This document shows positions 43,327-53,208 of a DNA stretch of 64,000 nucleotides, piece after piece. The position numbers and the translations under genes were made by a program. The notes beneath the pieces were generated by a model that was not told the DNA's origin, made no database searches, and worked only from the letters and a program-made list of their open reading frames with translations. Origin of the DNA: Enterobacter sp. Bisph1. Lineage in GTDB: Bacteria; Pseudomonadota; Gammaproteobacteria; Enterobacterales; Enterobacteriaceae. How positions within the stretch are numbered: position 1 is the stretch's first letter; each line of letters starts with the position of its first letter. The stretch covers positions 1-64,000 of the forward strand of contig NZ_JXAG01000031.1 in the NCBI RefSeq assembly GCF_000814905.1. Direction: 5' to 3'.

Positions 43327-45342
43327 TTAAAAAAATTGCAGTTTCTGCACCCTGTCTTTTAGGTTTGCCCCACGCGACTCATCCAGCGTTTGTAGCGCCT
43401 GCGCACACTCCTGCCGCTGATGCGCCAGCAGCGCTTTACGCCCGCTGAGGGATAAACGCTCACACAATGCCTGTTCGCTTACGCCCTCATGCAGCTGACC
43501 GCGCAGCGCGGGCAGCGGCAAATCACTATGGGCCAGCAAACGGCATAATGCGCCGAACGCCGCTGAAAGGGGCCGGTGCGCAAAAGCAAAACCGGCCAGC
43601 TCCAGCCAGTCCTCTTCATTAAGCGTAGTCGTCCCCATCACCGGCAGCGCCAGCTTTTCCTCACGCCAGTGACGAAGATAGGGCAGATCGCGCCCCAGCC
43701 GTGCCTGTTCGCGCGCTAACAGCGCCTCGCCCGCCGGCGTAAGGGGAATTATCGCCATCGCGGTAAAACAGCCGCTGCTGGCTTCCCGGTGGCTGCCCAG
43801 GCGCACCAGCGAAAAGCCGCAGCGCTGCCAGAAGCGCCAGAGTTGCGGCGTGTAGCCAAAGCTTACCGAGAGATAATCACATTCAGTAAGCTGCGCCCGC
43901 GCATGGATAAGTAAGGCGCTGCCGATACCGGCGCGCTGGCAAAAAGGGTGTACCGCAATGCGGCTGACGCGCCGCCCGCGAAGCGTTGCCGCAAGTGGGC
44001 TTCCGCCGTGCGCGGCGAGAGATTGAGCGACCAGGTTACCGCGCGGACGACGAAAGCCCGCCCACACCGCCTGGCTCAATCCGGCGCTTAAGCCACCCTC
44101 GTCCACCAGCCACAATGCCGCCACCAGCGTGCCAGCCCGCATTGCCTGCCAGAAATGTTGCCCGGGGGCATCCATCATGCGGCGCAGATCGAGGGGCGAG
44201 GTTCGATAGTGGGCGCTCGCCAGCAGGCGATAAATAGCCGTCGGCTGCGCAGGGGCTTGTTGCCAGGCATCAGCAGGCAAAGGCTGGATAACGACTTCTC
44301 CGCCGGGGGGCGAGTTTATCGGTGTCGAATCCAGCAGTAACAGTGCGTTAAGGGCCTGCTCCAGCGGACAGCCCGCTGCCCAGCGCAGCGGCGTATCAAG
44401 GGTGAAATGGCGTAACCCAGGAAACCCGGCGCAAAATTTAAGCAAAAACCCCTGCCCGGTGCCTTCATATCCCTGCACGGTGGTGAGTAACAGTACGCGA
44501 GGAAAAGCACTAACCATTTCATGCAGCAGCGGACCAGGAAGAGCGGCGGCTTCATCCACCACCAGCCAGCCCGCTTGCCTGCCCTGCTCTTTAATCTGCT
44601 GCAACAGCGCATCCGGGGCGATAAAGTTGAAATGCTCTGCGGCGTAGTGCGCCAGCACATCGGTGGCGGCGCGTGCGGGAGCCGTAACGATAGTGGGTTG
44701 CTCCAGGCTGGCAATATGCATCCCCGCCAGCGCCGATTTCCCGCGCCCGCGCGGGGCTGTCACCACGGCAACGCCCGGCGGCATATCACGCAGCTGTTCG
44801 AGGATCTGCGCCTGCTCGTGCGCTGGCTGGCCGGTCGCTGCGTGCCACGCAGGACGTGGAGGAAAGTCGGGAAGGGTTAAAGCGCACGCTTCGCGCCATA
44901 TGAGGGTTTGTGGATCGCTAAGCAGCGTGCGGCAAAAATGGTCGACAAACGCCGGGCTGGCGATGGGCTCGGCGCTATCGCTCCAGCGCAGGCTGTCGGC
45001 ATCCGGCAGCCCTCGCCAGCGGGAAAAATCAGGCGTGAGCAACACTAGCCAGCTTCCGGCCGTTAGCGTGCCGCCGAGGGCGGCAAATGCCGCCACATCA
45101 AACCCTGCGCGGGCATCAAACACGGCATGGAGAAATTCCCGCCCCAGCAGCGTCGTTAACGCGCGCGGGCTGCAGTGCTGCGGCCAGTCGCTTTTTTCAC
45201 CGACCCACAGCCAGTCGCCGGGAAGCGCGTCGCGCAGGGCTGTCGCCTGTGCTTCACACCATGCGGGCGCGCCGGTAATGACCAGCAAGCGGCGAATGCC
45301 TTCCCGCGCCATACGCACGCTTAGTTCCGTTAGCGTTTGCAT
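43327..45342 (-). CDS. tmcA: tRNA(Met) cytidine acetyltransferase TmcA
   Basis: A 671-residue enzyme that makes N4-acetylcytidine at wobble position 34 of elongator tRNA-Met. Domains: N-terminal DUF1726-like (~1-170), RNA-helicase-like with Walker A APRGRGKSALAG (~190-340), GNAT (~370-530, acetyl-CoA motif CQRAGIGSALL) and a C-terminal tRNA-binding region. It is 8 bases downstream of ypfJ, so probably co-transcribed with it. Confidence 0.94.
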   Translation of the reverse strand: MQTLTELSVRMAREGIRRLLVITGAPAWCEAQATALRDALPGDWLWVGEKSDWPQHCSPRALTTLLGREFLHAVFDARAGFDVAAFAALGGTLTAGSWLVLLTPDFSRWRGLPDADSLRWSDSAEPIASPAFVDHFCRTLLSDPQTLIWREACALTLPDFPPRPAWHAATGQPAHEQAQILEQLRDMPPGVAVVTAPRGRGKSALAGMHIASLEQPTIVTAPARAATDVLAHYAAEHFNFIAPDALLQQIKEQGRQAGWLVVDEAAALPGPLLHEMVSAFPRVLLLTTVQGYEGTGQGFLLKFCAGFPGLRHFTLDTPLRWAAGCPLEQALNALLLLDSTPINSPPGGEVVIQPLPADAWQQAPAQPTAIYRLLASAHYRTSPLDLRRMMDAPGQHFWQAMRAGTLVAALWLVDEGGLSAGLSQAVWAGFRRPRGNLVAQSLAAHGGSPLAATLRGRRVSRIAVHPFCQRAGIGSALLIHARAQLTECDYLSVSFGYTPQLWRFWQRCGFSLVRLGSHREASSGCFTAMAIIPLTPAGEALLAREQARLGRDLPYLRHWREEKLALPVMGTTTLNEEDWLELAGFAFAHRPLSAAFGALCRLLAHSDLPLPALRGQLHEGVSEQALCERLSLSGRKALLAHQRQECAQALQTLDESRGANLKDRVQKLQFF

Positions 45343-45350
45343 CAGAGAGG

Positions 45351-46217
45351 TTAAAGCGCTCCGCTAAAGGTATCGCACTGCGCCGGGTCGCCGTTGTCCA
45401 TCCCGCGTTTAAACCAGGTATAGCGCTGCGTCGAAGTGCCATGGGTAAAGGTATCCGGGAATGCCACGCCCTGGCTGCGCTTTTGTAAGCGGTCATCGCC
45501 AATCGCCTGCGCGGCGTTCAGCGCCTCTTCTACATCACCGGGATCCAGCACGCCCTGCTGCTGCATGCTGTGGCCCCAGACGCCAGCGTAGCAGTCTGCC
45601 TGCAGTTCCAGACGTACTGACAACGCGTTTACTTGTTGCTTGCTGGCGTTTTGTTGCAGGTTACGTACTTTCGCTTCGGTGCCGAGGAGTTTCTGCACGT
45701 GATGCCCAACTTCATGGGCAATCACATAGCCCTGGGCAAAATCGCCGCCGGCACCGAGTTTGTTTTTCATCTCGTCATAAAAGGCGAGATCGATATAGAT
45801 TTTGCTGTCCGCCGGGCAATAAAACGGCCCCATAATCGACTGCCCGGTACCGCAGGCGGTACGGGTTTGATTGCGGTACATCACCAGCGTAGGCTGCGTG
45901 TAATGTTGGCCCATTTTTTCAAACAGTTGCCCCCACGTCTCTTCGGTGGTGGCGAAAATAACCCGGGTAAAGTGTGCAGCCTCATCTTCATTCGGGTTGG
46001 CGACGCGCTGTTGCTGTGTTGGCGAGCTAACGGGCTGTCCGGTCAGTAACCCCGTCAGATCGACGCCGTAATAACTTGCCACAATGACCACGCACAACAG
46101 AATGATTCCGCCTTTGCCTCCGGGCAAACGGAATCCAGGCCCGCGCATCATCGGCCTGCCCGACTCATTACGTCGGTCTTCAACATTGTCACTCTCTCGA
46201 CGGCCTTGCCAGCGCAT
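45351..46217 (-). CDS. ypfJ: Neutral zinc metallopeptidase family protein YpfJ
   Basis: A 288-residue membrane-anchored protein of the neutral zinc metallopeptidase family. An N-terminal polar ~35-residue region is followed by one helix ([15 protein letters not shown]) and an extracytoplasmic domain with the zinc motif AHEVGHH, plus the conserved [11 protein letters not shown]. Substrate unknown. Length equals E. coli YpfJ within one residue. Confidence 0.92.
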   Translation of the reverse strand: MRWQGRRESDNVEDRRNESGRPMMRGPGFRLPGGKGGIILLCVVIVASYYGVDLTGLLTGQPVSSPTQQQRVANPNEDEAAHFTRVIFATTEETWGQLFEKMGQHYTQPTLVMYRNQTRTACGTGQSIMGPFYCPADSKIYIDLAFYDEMKNKLGAGGDFAQGYVIAHEVGHHVQKLLGTEAKVRNLQQNASKQQVNALSVRLELQADCYAGVWGHSMQQQGVLDPGDVEEALNAAQAIGDDRLQKRSQGVAFPDTFTHGTSTQRYTWFKRGMDNGDPAQCDTFSGAL

Positions 46218-46349
46218 AACTACCTCACTATCCCAATAATGGCCTCAGTGTATATATGATCGTAGGCGTAGAGGGAAGGATTAGCACAGGAAAAAGGGGG
46301 TGGAAATCCAGAGGATGCGAAGATCCCCTGGGATTATGCGGCAAAAAAG

Positions 46350-47063
46350 TTAGTCCAGCTTGACGCCAAGACGGTGTGCCACCGCTTCATAGGCTTCGAT
46401 CAGGCCGCCCAGGCTCTGGCGGAAGCGGTCTTTATCCATCTTATCCAGCGTCTCTTTGTCCCACAGGCGGCTGCCGTCCGGGGAGAATTCGTCGCCGAGC
46501 ACCACTTCGCCTTTAAACAGACCAAACTCCAGTTTGAAATCGACGAGAATAAGCCCGGCGTCATCAAACAATTTGCTCAGCACTTCGTTGGCTTTGTAAG
46601 TCAGCTCTTTCATCCGTGCCAGGTTCTCTTTGTTCACCCAGCCAAAGGTTTCACAATAAGATTCGTTGACCATCGGGTCATGCATCGCATCGTTTTTCAG
46701 GAACATATCAAACAGCGGCGGATTCAGCTCAATGCCCTCTTCAATGCCCAGACGCTTCACCAGCGAGCCTGCCGCACGGTTACGGATCACGCACTCGACC
46801 GGCACCATATCCAGTTTTTTCACCAGACATTCGGTATCAGACAGCAGCGCTTCCATCTGCGTCGGGATGCCCGCTTCCTGCAGCTTGCTCATAATGAAAT
46901 GGTTGAACTTATTATTCACCATGCCTTTACGATCGAACTGTTCAATGCGCGCGCCATCACCTGCTGACGTATCGTTACGGAATTCGAGCACCAACAGATC
47001 CGGGTTTTCCGTACTGTAGACGGTCTTCGCTTTGCCGCGATACAACTCAGCTTGCTTTTGCAT
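46350..47063 (-). CDS. purC: SAICAR synthase PurC
   Basis: Phosphoribosylaminoimidazole-succinocarboxamide synthase, 237 residues, in purine synthesis. Signatures [21 protein letters not shown] and VDFKLEFG are intact. It lies downstream of bamC but has its own PurR-box promoter region, and a terminator separates the two. Confidence 0.97.
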   Translation of the reverse strand: MQKQAELYRGKAKTVYSTENPDLLVLEFRNDTSAGDGARIEQFDRKGMVNNKFNHFIMSKLQEAGIPTQMEALLSDTECLVKKLDMVPVECVIRNRAAGSLVKRLGIEEGIELNPPLFDMFLKNDAMHDPMVNESYCETFGWVNKENLARMKELTYKANEVLSKLFDDAGLILVDFKLEFGLFKGEVVLGDEFSPDGSRLWDKETLDKMDKDRFRQSLGGLIEAYEAVAHRLGVKLD

Positions 47064-47113
47064 CTTTATTACTCCAGGTGTGATTACAAGGCTAATTTGA
47101 CTATTTTACGCCG

Positions 47114-47129
47114 ACGCACACGTTTGCGT
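47114..47129. promoter_or_regulatory. PurR operator of purC
   Basis: ACGCACACGTTTGCGT matches the palindromic PUR box ACGCAAACGTTTGCGT at 15 of 16 positions, 51-66 bases upstream of the purC start. PurR with hypoxanthine or guanine represses purC in enterics. Confidence 0.85.
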
Positions 47130-47138
47130 CACCATAAT

Positions 47139-47162
47139 AAAAAAAGGCCGGAATATCCGGCC
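47139..47162 (-). terminator. bamC terminator
   Basis: Minus-strand hairpin GGCCGGA-TAT-TCCGGCC followed by T7, between bamC and purC. Confidence 0.88.
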
Positions 47163-47169
47163 CTGAGGA

Positions 47170-48204
47170 TTACTGGTTAAACGCCGCCTGGAAAGCAGCG
47201 ACTAACGCGTCGTTCTGCGATTGTGTCAGCGTATGACCTTTCGGATCGATGAACTGCAGGCTGCTGCGGTTATCGAGATCGCCGACCTGCAGTTTATAGT
47301 CACCGGAGGCCAGACCCGGATCGCGCGCGCCCAGTTCCTGCCAGCTGCTGTCAGACAGCGGCTTGTAGGTCACCGCAATGCTGCCGGTGGAGCGGGTGCT
47401 ATCGGTCACTTTCATGCCCACTTTCTGCAGGACGGTTGGCAGACGCTGCCACACCACGTTAAACGGCCCACGCACGACGAGCATCGGCAGACCGGTATCA
47501 TCGGCGGCGCTCTGGACGTTCAGCGTTGAAACGCTGTGGTTCTCCGCTGCGTTTTGCGCAGCGGTCGCGGTTTTATCCAGACCGGAGGAGATAGCGTTCA
47601 ACATTTCGGTGCTGTAGCGCTGCAGCGATGCGGTATCGGCAACCGGTTTGCCCGCCTGTTCCAGATTCACCAGCTTAACAATAACCGCCTGCTGATAGCC
47701 CTGCGGTTTCACCGAGATTTGATAACGCCCGCGGTACTGCTGATCTTCATCCAGACGGTTCCAGTCAACCCAACCGGTGGTCAGCGACTGCGCGGCATCG
47801 TCACGTTTGTCGATACTGTAGTTTTTCGCCTGCAGTATGCTTACCACCTGCGGCCACAGGTTACTGCTGCGGCCGTTTTCGACCATCAGCGTTGCGGTAT
47901 CACCGGTAAACTGGGTGCGCGCACCGCTTACCAGCGCCAGCGGCTGAGCAGGCGGACGAATGTCCAGCGCTTTGCCTACGGCACCGCTGCCGTTACCGAC
48001 AGGGACAGTGTAATCACCGTTCTGCACCGGCAGGATCATTCCCGCGGGAGCGTGAAGTTCAGCAAGCGGCGCCGCATCCAGATAGGATTCGTCTCCGCTA
48101 ACCTGACGCTTATAACGTGAATCGGAACTACAGGCGGCGAGCAACATCACTAGTGAAACACCCGCAACCTTCGCCAGGCGCGACTTCTGTACTGAGTAAG
48201 CCAT
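47170..48204 (-). CDS. bamC: Outer membrane assembly lipoprotein BamC
   Basis: A 344-residue lipoprotein of the BAM outer-membrane protein assembly complex. Signal peptide and lipobox LLAA|CSSD (Cys25), then the long unstructured BamD-binding stretch (~26-95, SRYKRQVSG...) and two helix-grip domains. The start is ATG of MAYSVQKS; an in-frame TTG one codon before is not needed. Sixteen bases after dapA, the same dapA-bamC operon as in E. coli. Confidence 0.95.
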   Translation of the reverse strand: MAYSVQKSRLAKVAGVSLVMLLAACSSDSRYKRQVSGDESYLDAAPLAELHAPAGMILPVQNGDYTVPVGNGSGAVGKALDIRPPAQPLALVSGARTQFTGDTATLMVENGRSSNLWPQVVSILQAKNYSIDKRDDAAQSLTTGWVDWNRLDEDQQYRGRYQISVKPQGYQQAVIVKLVNLEQAGKPVADTASLQRYSTEMLNAISSGLDKTATAAQNAAENHSVSTLNVQSAADDTGLPMLVVRGPFNVVWQRLPTVLQKVGMKVTDSTRSTGSIAVTYKPLSDSSWQELGARDPGLASGDYKLQVGDLDNRSSLQFIDPKGHTLTQSQNDALVAAFQAAFNQ

Positions 48205-48220
48205 CAAATCTCCCTAAACT

Positions 48221-49099
48221 TTACAGCAGGCCGGCATGCTTAAGCGCAGTGCGGACAACATCACGACCGTGGTCGGTGATAGGCGTCATCGGCAAACGCA
48301 GCGTGTCGGTTGCTACAAGCCCCAACTCCTGACATGCCCATTTGACCGGGATCGGATTGGGTTCGACAAATAGTTTGTTGTGTAACGGCATCAGACGCTG
48401 ATTGATGACGCGCGCTTCGGCAAAGTTTCCTTCGGCCGCCAGTTTACACATATCGGCCATATCGCGCGCCGCCACGTTGCTGGTCACTGAAATCACGCCG
48501 CTGCCGCCGAGCTGCATAAAGTCCAGCGCGGTGGCATCGTCGCCGCTCAGCAGGATAAAGTCGTCTGAAACCAGCTCTTTGATCTGGTGAACACGGCTTA
48601 AGTTCCCGGTCGCTTCTTTAATACCGATAATATTTTTAATTTCAGCCAGACGGCCCACGGTTTCCGGCAGCATATCGCAGCCGGTACGCGACGGCACATT
48701 ATACAGAATTTGCGGCAGGTCAGTATGTTCGGCAATAGCTTTAAAGTGCTGGAACAGTCCTTCCTGAGTCGGACGATTGTAGTAAGGCGTCACCGTCAGA
48801 CAGCCCACCACACCGCTACCGTTGAAGCATTGGGTCAGGCTAATGCCTTCCGCCGTCGCGTTCGCCCCGGTTCCGGCAATCACAGGAATGCGCCCGTCGG
48901 CCAGCTCTACCGTCAACTTCACCACGTCGGCATGCTCGTCATGGCTCAGGGTGGCGGACTCACCGGTAGTTCCTACCGAGACAATCGCCGTGGTTCCGTT
49001 GGCGACATGGTAATCAATCAGTTTTTTCAGGCTTGACCGGCAGACTTTACCTTGCGAATCCATCGGCGTGATAAGCGCGACAATACTTCCCGTGAACAT
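48221..49099 (-). CDS. dapA: 4-hydroxy-tetrahydrodipicolinate synthase DapA
   Basis: A 292-residue aldolase-fold enzyme, first committed step of diaminopimelate and lysine synthesis. Schiff-base Lys161 is in [20 protein letters not shown] and [10 protein letters not shown] are conserved. The start [12 protein letters not shown] gives the E. coli length; six upstream codons in frame are not conserved. It is divergent from gcvR. Confidence 0.97.
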   Translation of the reverse strand: MFTGSIVALITPMDSQGKVCRSSLKKLIDYHVANGTTAIVSVGTTGESATLSHDEHADVVKLTVELADGRIPVIAGTGANATAEGISLTQCFNGSGVVGCLTVTPYYNRPTQEGLFQHFKAIAEHTDLPQILYNVPSRTGCDMLPETVGRLAEIKNIIGIKEATGNLSRVHQIKELVSDDFILLSGDDATALDFMQLGGSGVISVTSNVAARDMADMCKLAAEGNFAEARVINQRLMPLHNKLFVEPNPIPVKWACQELGLVATDTLRLPMTPITDHGRDVVRTALKHAGLL

Positions 49100-49244
49100 G
49101 GGCCATCCTCTGTGCAAACAAGATTCTCAATGGTACGTGCGGTGCCGTCAGAAAAGCAAGAGACCTTAAGCCCTGCGGCGGTTGTATGCCGGTTTTTTTT
49201 ATGCTTTCCTTATGATTACCTCATGTTTGACAGGAAGCTCAGGT

Positions 49245-49817
49245 TTGACAACCTCATCACAACACTTTTTGGTTATCACTGCGCTGGGGGCCGACAGGCC
49301 AGGCATTGTGAACACGATCACACGCCACGTCAGCAGCTGCGGCTGTAATATCGAAGACAGCCGTCTGGCGATGCTGGGGGAAGAGTTCACGTTTATAATG
49401 CTACTTTCGGGTTCGTGGAACGCCATCACCCTTATCGAATCTACGCTGCCGCTAAAAGGTGCCGAGCTGGATTTGCTGATAGTGATGAAACGCACCGATG
49501 CTCGTCTGCGTCCCGATATGCCAGCGACCGTGTGGGTGCAGGTTGAAGTCCCTGATTCGCCCCATCTGATTGAACGTTTTACCGCGCTTTTCGACGCGCA
49601 CAAGATGAATATCGCGGAGTTAGTCTCCCGCACGCAGCCCGGCAATCTCGACGTTGCGCCGACGTTATTTATCCAGATAACCGCTCACAGCCCCGCGTCG
49701 CAAGACGCGTCAAATATTGAGCAGGCGTTCAAAGCACTATGTACAGAACTGAACGCGCAGGGCAGTATAAACATCGTCAACTATTCTCAGCATGATGAAC
49801 AGGATGGAGTTAAGTAA
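49245..49817 (+). CDS. gcvR: Glycine cleavage system repressor GcvR
   Basis: A 190-residue regulator with two ACT domains (FLVITALGADRPGIVNTITRHV and VWVQVEVPDSPHLIERFTALF), which binds GcvA and blocks activation of gcvTHP when glycine is low. I chose the TTG at 49245, giving MTTSSQHFLV, because homology and family length start there and AGGAAG lies ~9 bases before. An ATG at 49212 would add 11 non-conserved residues. Its stop overlaps the bcp start by one base. Confidence 0.88.
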   Translation: MTTSSQHFLVITALGADRPGIVNTITRHVSSCGCNIEDSRLAMLGEEFTFIMLLSGSWNAITLIESTLPLKGAELDLLIVMKRTDARLRPDMPATVWVQVEVPDSPHLIERFTALFDAHKMNIAELVSRTQPGNLDVAPTLFIQITAHSPASQDASNIEQAFKALCTELNAQGSINIVNYSQHDEQDGVK

Positions 49818-50287
49818 TGAATCCACTGAAAGCCGGTGATATTGCACCGAAATTTAGCTTGCCCGATCAAGACGGTGAACAAGTAAATTTGGCCGACTTC
49901 CAGGGACAGCGTGTTCTGGTCTATTTCTACCCGAAAGCCATGACACCAGGCTGTACTGTCCAGGCCTGTGGCCTGCGCGATAACATGGAAGAGTTAAAGA
50001 AAGCGGGCGTTGAAGTGCTGGGTATCAGCACCGATAAACCAGAAAAACTTTCCCGCTTTGCCGAAAAAGAGCTGCTTAACTTCACGCTGCTCTCCGATGA
50101 AGATCATCAGGTTTGCCAGCAGTTTGGCGTCTGGGGTGAAAAATCCTTTATGGGTAAAACCTACGACGGCATTCACCGTATTAGCTTCCTTATTGATACG
50201 GACGGCAAAGTCGAACATGTGTTTGACGACTTCAAAACCAGCAACCACCACGACATTGTGGTTAACTGGCTAAAAGAAAACGCCTGA
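49817..50287 (+). CDS. bcp: Thiol peroxidase Bcp
   Basis: A 156-residue thioredoxin-dependent peroxiredoxin (PrxQ/BCP class). Peroxidatic Cys46 and resolving Cys51 are in MTPGCTVQACGLRD, the atypical 2-Cys spacing. Length equals E. coli Bcp. It is coupled to gcvR by a one-base overlap and followed by a hairpin terminator. Confidence 0.96.
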   Translation: MNPLKAGDIAPKFSLPDQDGEQVNLADFQGQRVLVYFYPKAMTPGCTVQACGLRDNMEELKKAGVEVLGISTDKPEKLSRFAEKELLNFTLLSDEDHQVCQQFGVWGEKSFMGKTYDGIHRISFLIDTDGKVEHVFDDFKTSNHHDIVVNWLKENA

Positions 50288-50305
50288 TTACGCTCCCGTC
50301 TTCCT

Positions 50306-50338
50306 CAGGGCGGCCGTTTGGATTCGCCCTGTGTTTTA
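50306..50338 (+). terminator. bcp terminator
   Basis: CAGGGCG-N12-CGCCCTG stem followed by TGTTTTA, 18 bases after the bcp stop. Confidence 0.6.
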
Positions 50339-50384
50339 CCGATCCCGCCCTGCTTTTTGACGCCCATCACATTTCATTTAACGA

Positions 50385-50404
50385 TGTCGACACTTGTGCC
50401 GACA
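50385..50404. promoter_or_regulatory. Candidate upstream activator site of hyfA
   Basis: TGTCG-N10-CGACA inverted repeat ~93-112 bases upstream of the sigma-54 -24 element, the usual distance for an enhancer. It could bind HyfR or FhlA; this is an inference from position and symmetry. Confidence 0.5.
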
Positions 50405-50496
50405 GGTTATTTTTTGCTCTACGCTGACCATCACTTTTGTTCATCCTTGCCGGACCAAAATCTATTAACCATTTGATTTAGCTAATTTTATAACTT

Positions 50497-50512
50497 TGGC
50501 ACAGCTTATGCT
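50497..50512 (+). promoter_or_regulatory. Sigma-54 promoter of the hyf operon
   Basis: TGGCACAGCTTATGCT fits the -24/-12 consensus TGGCACG-N4-TTGCW with correct 10-base GG-to-GC spacing, 42 bases before hyfA. E. coli hyf is sigma-54 dependent and activated by HyfR or FhlA. Confidence 0.85.
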
Positions 50513-50553
50513 AAAGCAGGCTCAATGTATTTACCTCTATTCAGGGAGCCTAA

Positions 50554-51174
50554 ATGAACCGCTTTGTGATTGCCGATCCCGAGTGGTGTATAGGATGCAA
50601 TACCTGCCTTGCCGCCTGCTCGGATGTGCATAAAAGCCAGGGACTGCAGCAGCATCCGCGGCTGACGCTGGTGCGCACCGAAAACAAAACTGCGCCGATA
50701 CTTTGCCGCCACTGTGATGACGCGCCGTGCCAGCAGGTGTGTCCGGTTAATGCCATTTCGTTACAGGGCGATGCCGTCTATCTCAACGAAACTCTGTGTA
50801 TTGGCTGCAAACTATGCGGGCTGGTCTGCCCGTTTGGTGCGATTACTCCCGCCGGCAGCCGTCCGCTTGATACGCCAGCCCGCTACCAACATCACCTCCC
50901 CGAAGAGCAGCTGCGCGATGTCCCCGGCAGCGCCCCCGGCGAGCACCCTTTTTTACGCTGGAACGCGGGCGTACAGGCCATCGCGGTGAAATGCGATCTC
51001 TGCTATTTCCTGGCGGAAGGCCCCGCCTGCGTACGTGCGTGCCCGACCAACGCGCTGCATCTCGAGACGGAAAGCGCGCTGCAGAAACAGCTTAAAGCCC
51101 GTCGCGAGCTCGCCGCGCTGAGTTCGACAGAGATGACCTTCCCTCCTCTACCTTCTACGCCGGAGCAACGCTAA
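50554..51174 (+). CDS. hyfA: Hydrogenase-4 Fe-S subunit HyfA
   Basis: A 206-residue electron-transfer protein with four ferredoxin-type 4Fe-4S motifs: CIGCNTCLAAC, CRHCDDAPCQQVC, CIGCKLCGLVC and CDLCYFLAEGPAC. In E. coli it links formate dehydrogenase H to the membrane hydrogenase-4. First gene of the hyf operon; AGGGAG precedes ATG, and the stop overlaps hyfB by one base. Confidence 0.94.
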   Translation: MNRFVIADPEWCIGCNTCLAACSDVHKSQGLQQHPRLTLVRTENKTAPILCRHCDDAPCQQVCPVNAISLQGDAVYLNETLCIGCKLCGLVCPFGAITPAGSRPLDTPARYQHHLPEEQLRDVPGSAPGEHPFLRWNAGVQAIAVKCDLCYFLAEGPACVRACPTNALHLETESALQKQLKARRELAALSSTEMTFPPLPSTPEQR

Positions 51175-53195
51175 TGGATGCCCTGCAATTATTGATGTGG
51201 TCAATCGTGGTGTATGTTGTCGGCGGCTTCTGCTCGTTGTTGCTGGCCCGCCGCGAGGCGTTGGCGATCAACGTCGCGGGCATGTCGGCGATGATCGGCG
51301 GGATACTGGGGATTGCCAGCGCCATAAGCGCCTTACGCGGCGGTATTCCTCTCAGCTTTGCCGCAGTCGGTCCCTTCGATTTCGCCCACTTTGTGGTGCG
51401 TATGGATAGCCTGAGCGCGTTTATGCTGCTGGTGATCTCGCTGCTGGTCACGCTGTGCGGGCTCTACTCCCTGGCCTATGTGCGGGAGTATATCGGCAAA
51501 GGCGTCGGCGCAATGGGCTTCTTTATGAACCTGTTTATCGCCTCGATGGTCGGCCTGGTGGTGATGGATAACGCCTTCTGGTTTATCGTGCTGTTTGAAA
51601 TGATGTCTCTCGCCTCATGGTTTTTGGTGATTACCGACCAGGATGAAGAGTCGATTCACGCCGGGATGCTCTACTTCTTTATCGCCCACGCCGGATCGGT
51701 GCTGATCATGATCGCCTTCTTCCTGCTGTGGCGACAGAGCGGCAGCCTGGATTTTGCCAGTTTCCGCGAACTCTCGCTCTCGCCGGGCATCGCGTCGGCG
51801 GTGTTCTTGCTGGCCTTCTTCGGTTTCGGTGCCAAAGCCGGGATGCTGCCGCTACACAGCTGGCTTCCCCGTGCCCACCCGGCGGCACCTTCACACGCCT
51901 CAGCGTTAATGTCCGGCGTGATGGTGAAAATCGGTATCTTCGGCATCATCAAGGTCGGCATCGACCTGCTCGGCCATAGCGGCATCCCCTTGTGGTGGGG
52001 CGTGCTGGTGCTGGCGTTTGGCGCTGTCTCCTCGGTGCTTGGCGTGCTGTACGCCCTCGCCGAGCATGACATCAAACGCTTGCTGGCCTGGCACACGGTG
52101 GAGAACATCGGCATTATTTTGCTGGGCGTCGGCGTCGGTATGGCGGGCATTGCGTTACAGCAGCCGGTGATTGCCGCCGTCGGTCTGCTCGGCGCGCTGT
52201 TCCATCTGCTCAATCATGCCCTGTTTAAAGGCCTGCTGTTTCTCGGTGCCGGGGCGATTATCTTTCGTCTGCATACCCGCGATATGGAAAAAATGGGCGC
52301 GCTGGCAAAACGGATGCCGTGGACCGCAGGCGCGTTTCTTGTGGGCTGCCTCGCCATTTCCGCCATGCCGCCGCTGAACGGTTTTGTCAGCGAGTGGTAC
52401 ACCTATCAGTCCCTGTTCTCTCTGACGCGTATCGACGCCATTGTGCCGCGCCTTGCCGGGCCTATCGCCATTGTGATGCTGGCCATTACCGGGGCGCTGG
52501 CGGCGATGTGCTTCGTCAAAGTCTACGGCATCAGTTTTTGCGGCAACGCGCGCAGCGAAAAGGCTGACCAGGCGCGTGAAGTACCGTGGCCGATGGTCGC
52601 CGCGATGGCGGTTTTGGCGCTGTTGTGCGTGGTGCTCGGCGTAGGCGCAAGCTGGGTCGCACCGCATTTGATGCAGATTGCCCTGAGCTTAACGCCGTCG
52701 GCAATCTTCGCTGCGGCCAATGGCGCAACCCTTATCCCCGGCGATGCGCAACAGGCGATGCTCACTCCCTCCGCCGTTTTCATGCTGCTCCTGCTGCTGC
52801 CGCTGCTGCCCGCCGCGCTGTGGTTTATCAACCGTCAGACGCGCGGTAGATTTCGCCGCAGCGGCGATGCCTGGGCCTGCGGCTACGCATGGGAAAAAGG
52901 CATGGCGCCTTCGGCAGGCAGTTTTACCCAGCCGCTGCGGGTGATGTTTGGTCCGCTGTATCAGCTGCGAAAAACCCTCGATCCGGCCCAGCCGCTGCAA
53001 CGCAGCCTTACCGGTATAACCCATGCCGCCACGCGTACGGAACCGTTCTGGGACGAGAAGATTATTCGCCCGCTGGTCAGCGCGACACAGCGCACGGCGC
53101 GCGTCGTGCAATACCTGCAAAGCGGCGACTTTCGCCTCTATTGCCTGTATGTCATCGCCGCGCTGGTGGTCCTGTTATTGACGATTGCGCTGTGA
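51174..53195 (+). CDS. hyfB: Hydrogenase-4 membrane subunit HyfB
   Basis: A 673-residue NuoL/MrpA-type antiporter-like subunit with about 14-16 membrane helices. The conserved antiporter module includes FFGFGAKAGMLPLHSWLPRAHPAAPSH and LAWHTVENIG. Likely to help move protons during formate oxidation and hydrogen release. It is longer than HyfD/HyfF because of a C-terminal extension. Operon position 2. Confidence 0.94.
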   Translation: MDALQLLMWSIVVYVVGGFCSLLLARREALAINVAGMSAMIGGILGIASAISALRGGIPLSFAAVGPFDFAHFVVRMDSLSAFMLLVISLLVTLCGLYSLAYVREYIGKGVGAMGFFMNLFIASMVGLVVMDNAFWFIVLFEMMSLASWFLVITDQDEESIHAGMLYFFIAHAGSVLIMIAFFLLWRQSGSLDFASFRELSLSPGIASAVFLLAFFGFGAKAGMLPLHSWLPRAHPAAPSHASALMSGVMVKIGIFGIIKVGIDLLGHSGIPLWWGVLVLAFGAVSSVLGVLYALAEHDIKRLLAWHTVENIGIILLGVGVGMAGIALQQPVIAAVGLLGALFHLLNHALFKGLLFLGAGAIIFRLHTRDMEKMGALAKRMPWTAGAFLVGCLAISAMPPLNGFVSEWYTYQSLFSLTRIDAIVPRLAGPIAIVMLAITGALAAMCFVKVYGISFCGNARSEKADQAREVPWPMVAAMAVLALLCVVLGVGASWVAPHLMQIALSLTPSAIFAAANGATLIPGDAQQAMLTPSAVFMLLLLLPLLPAALWFINRQTRGRFRRSGDAWACGYAWEKGMAPSAGSFTQPLRVMFGPLYQLRKTLDPAQPLQRSLTGITHAATRTEPFWDEKIIRPLVSATQRTARVVQYLQSGDFRLYCLYVIAALVVLLLTIAL

Positions 53196-53208
53196 GGAGA
53201 GAAGAACA

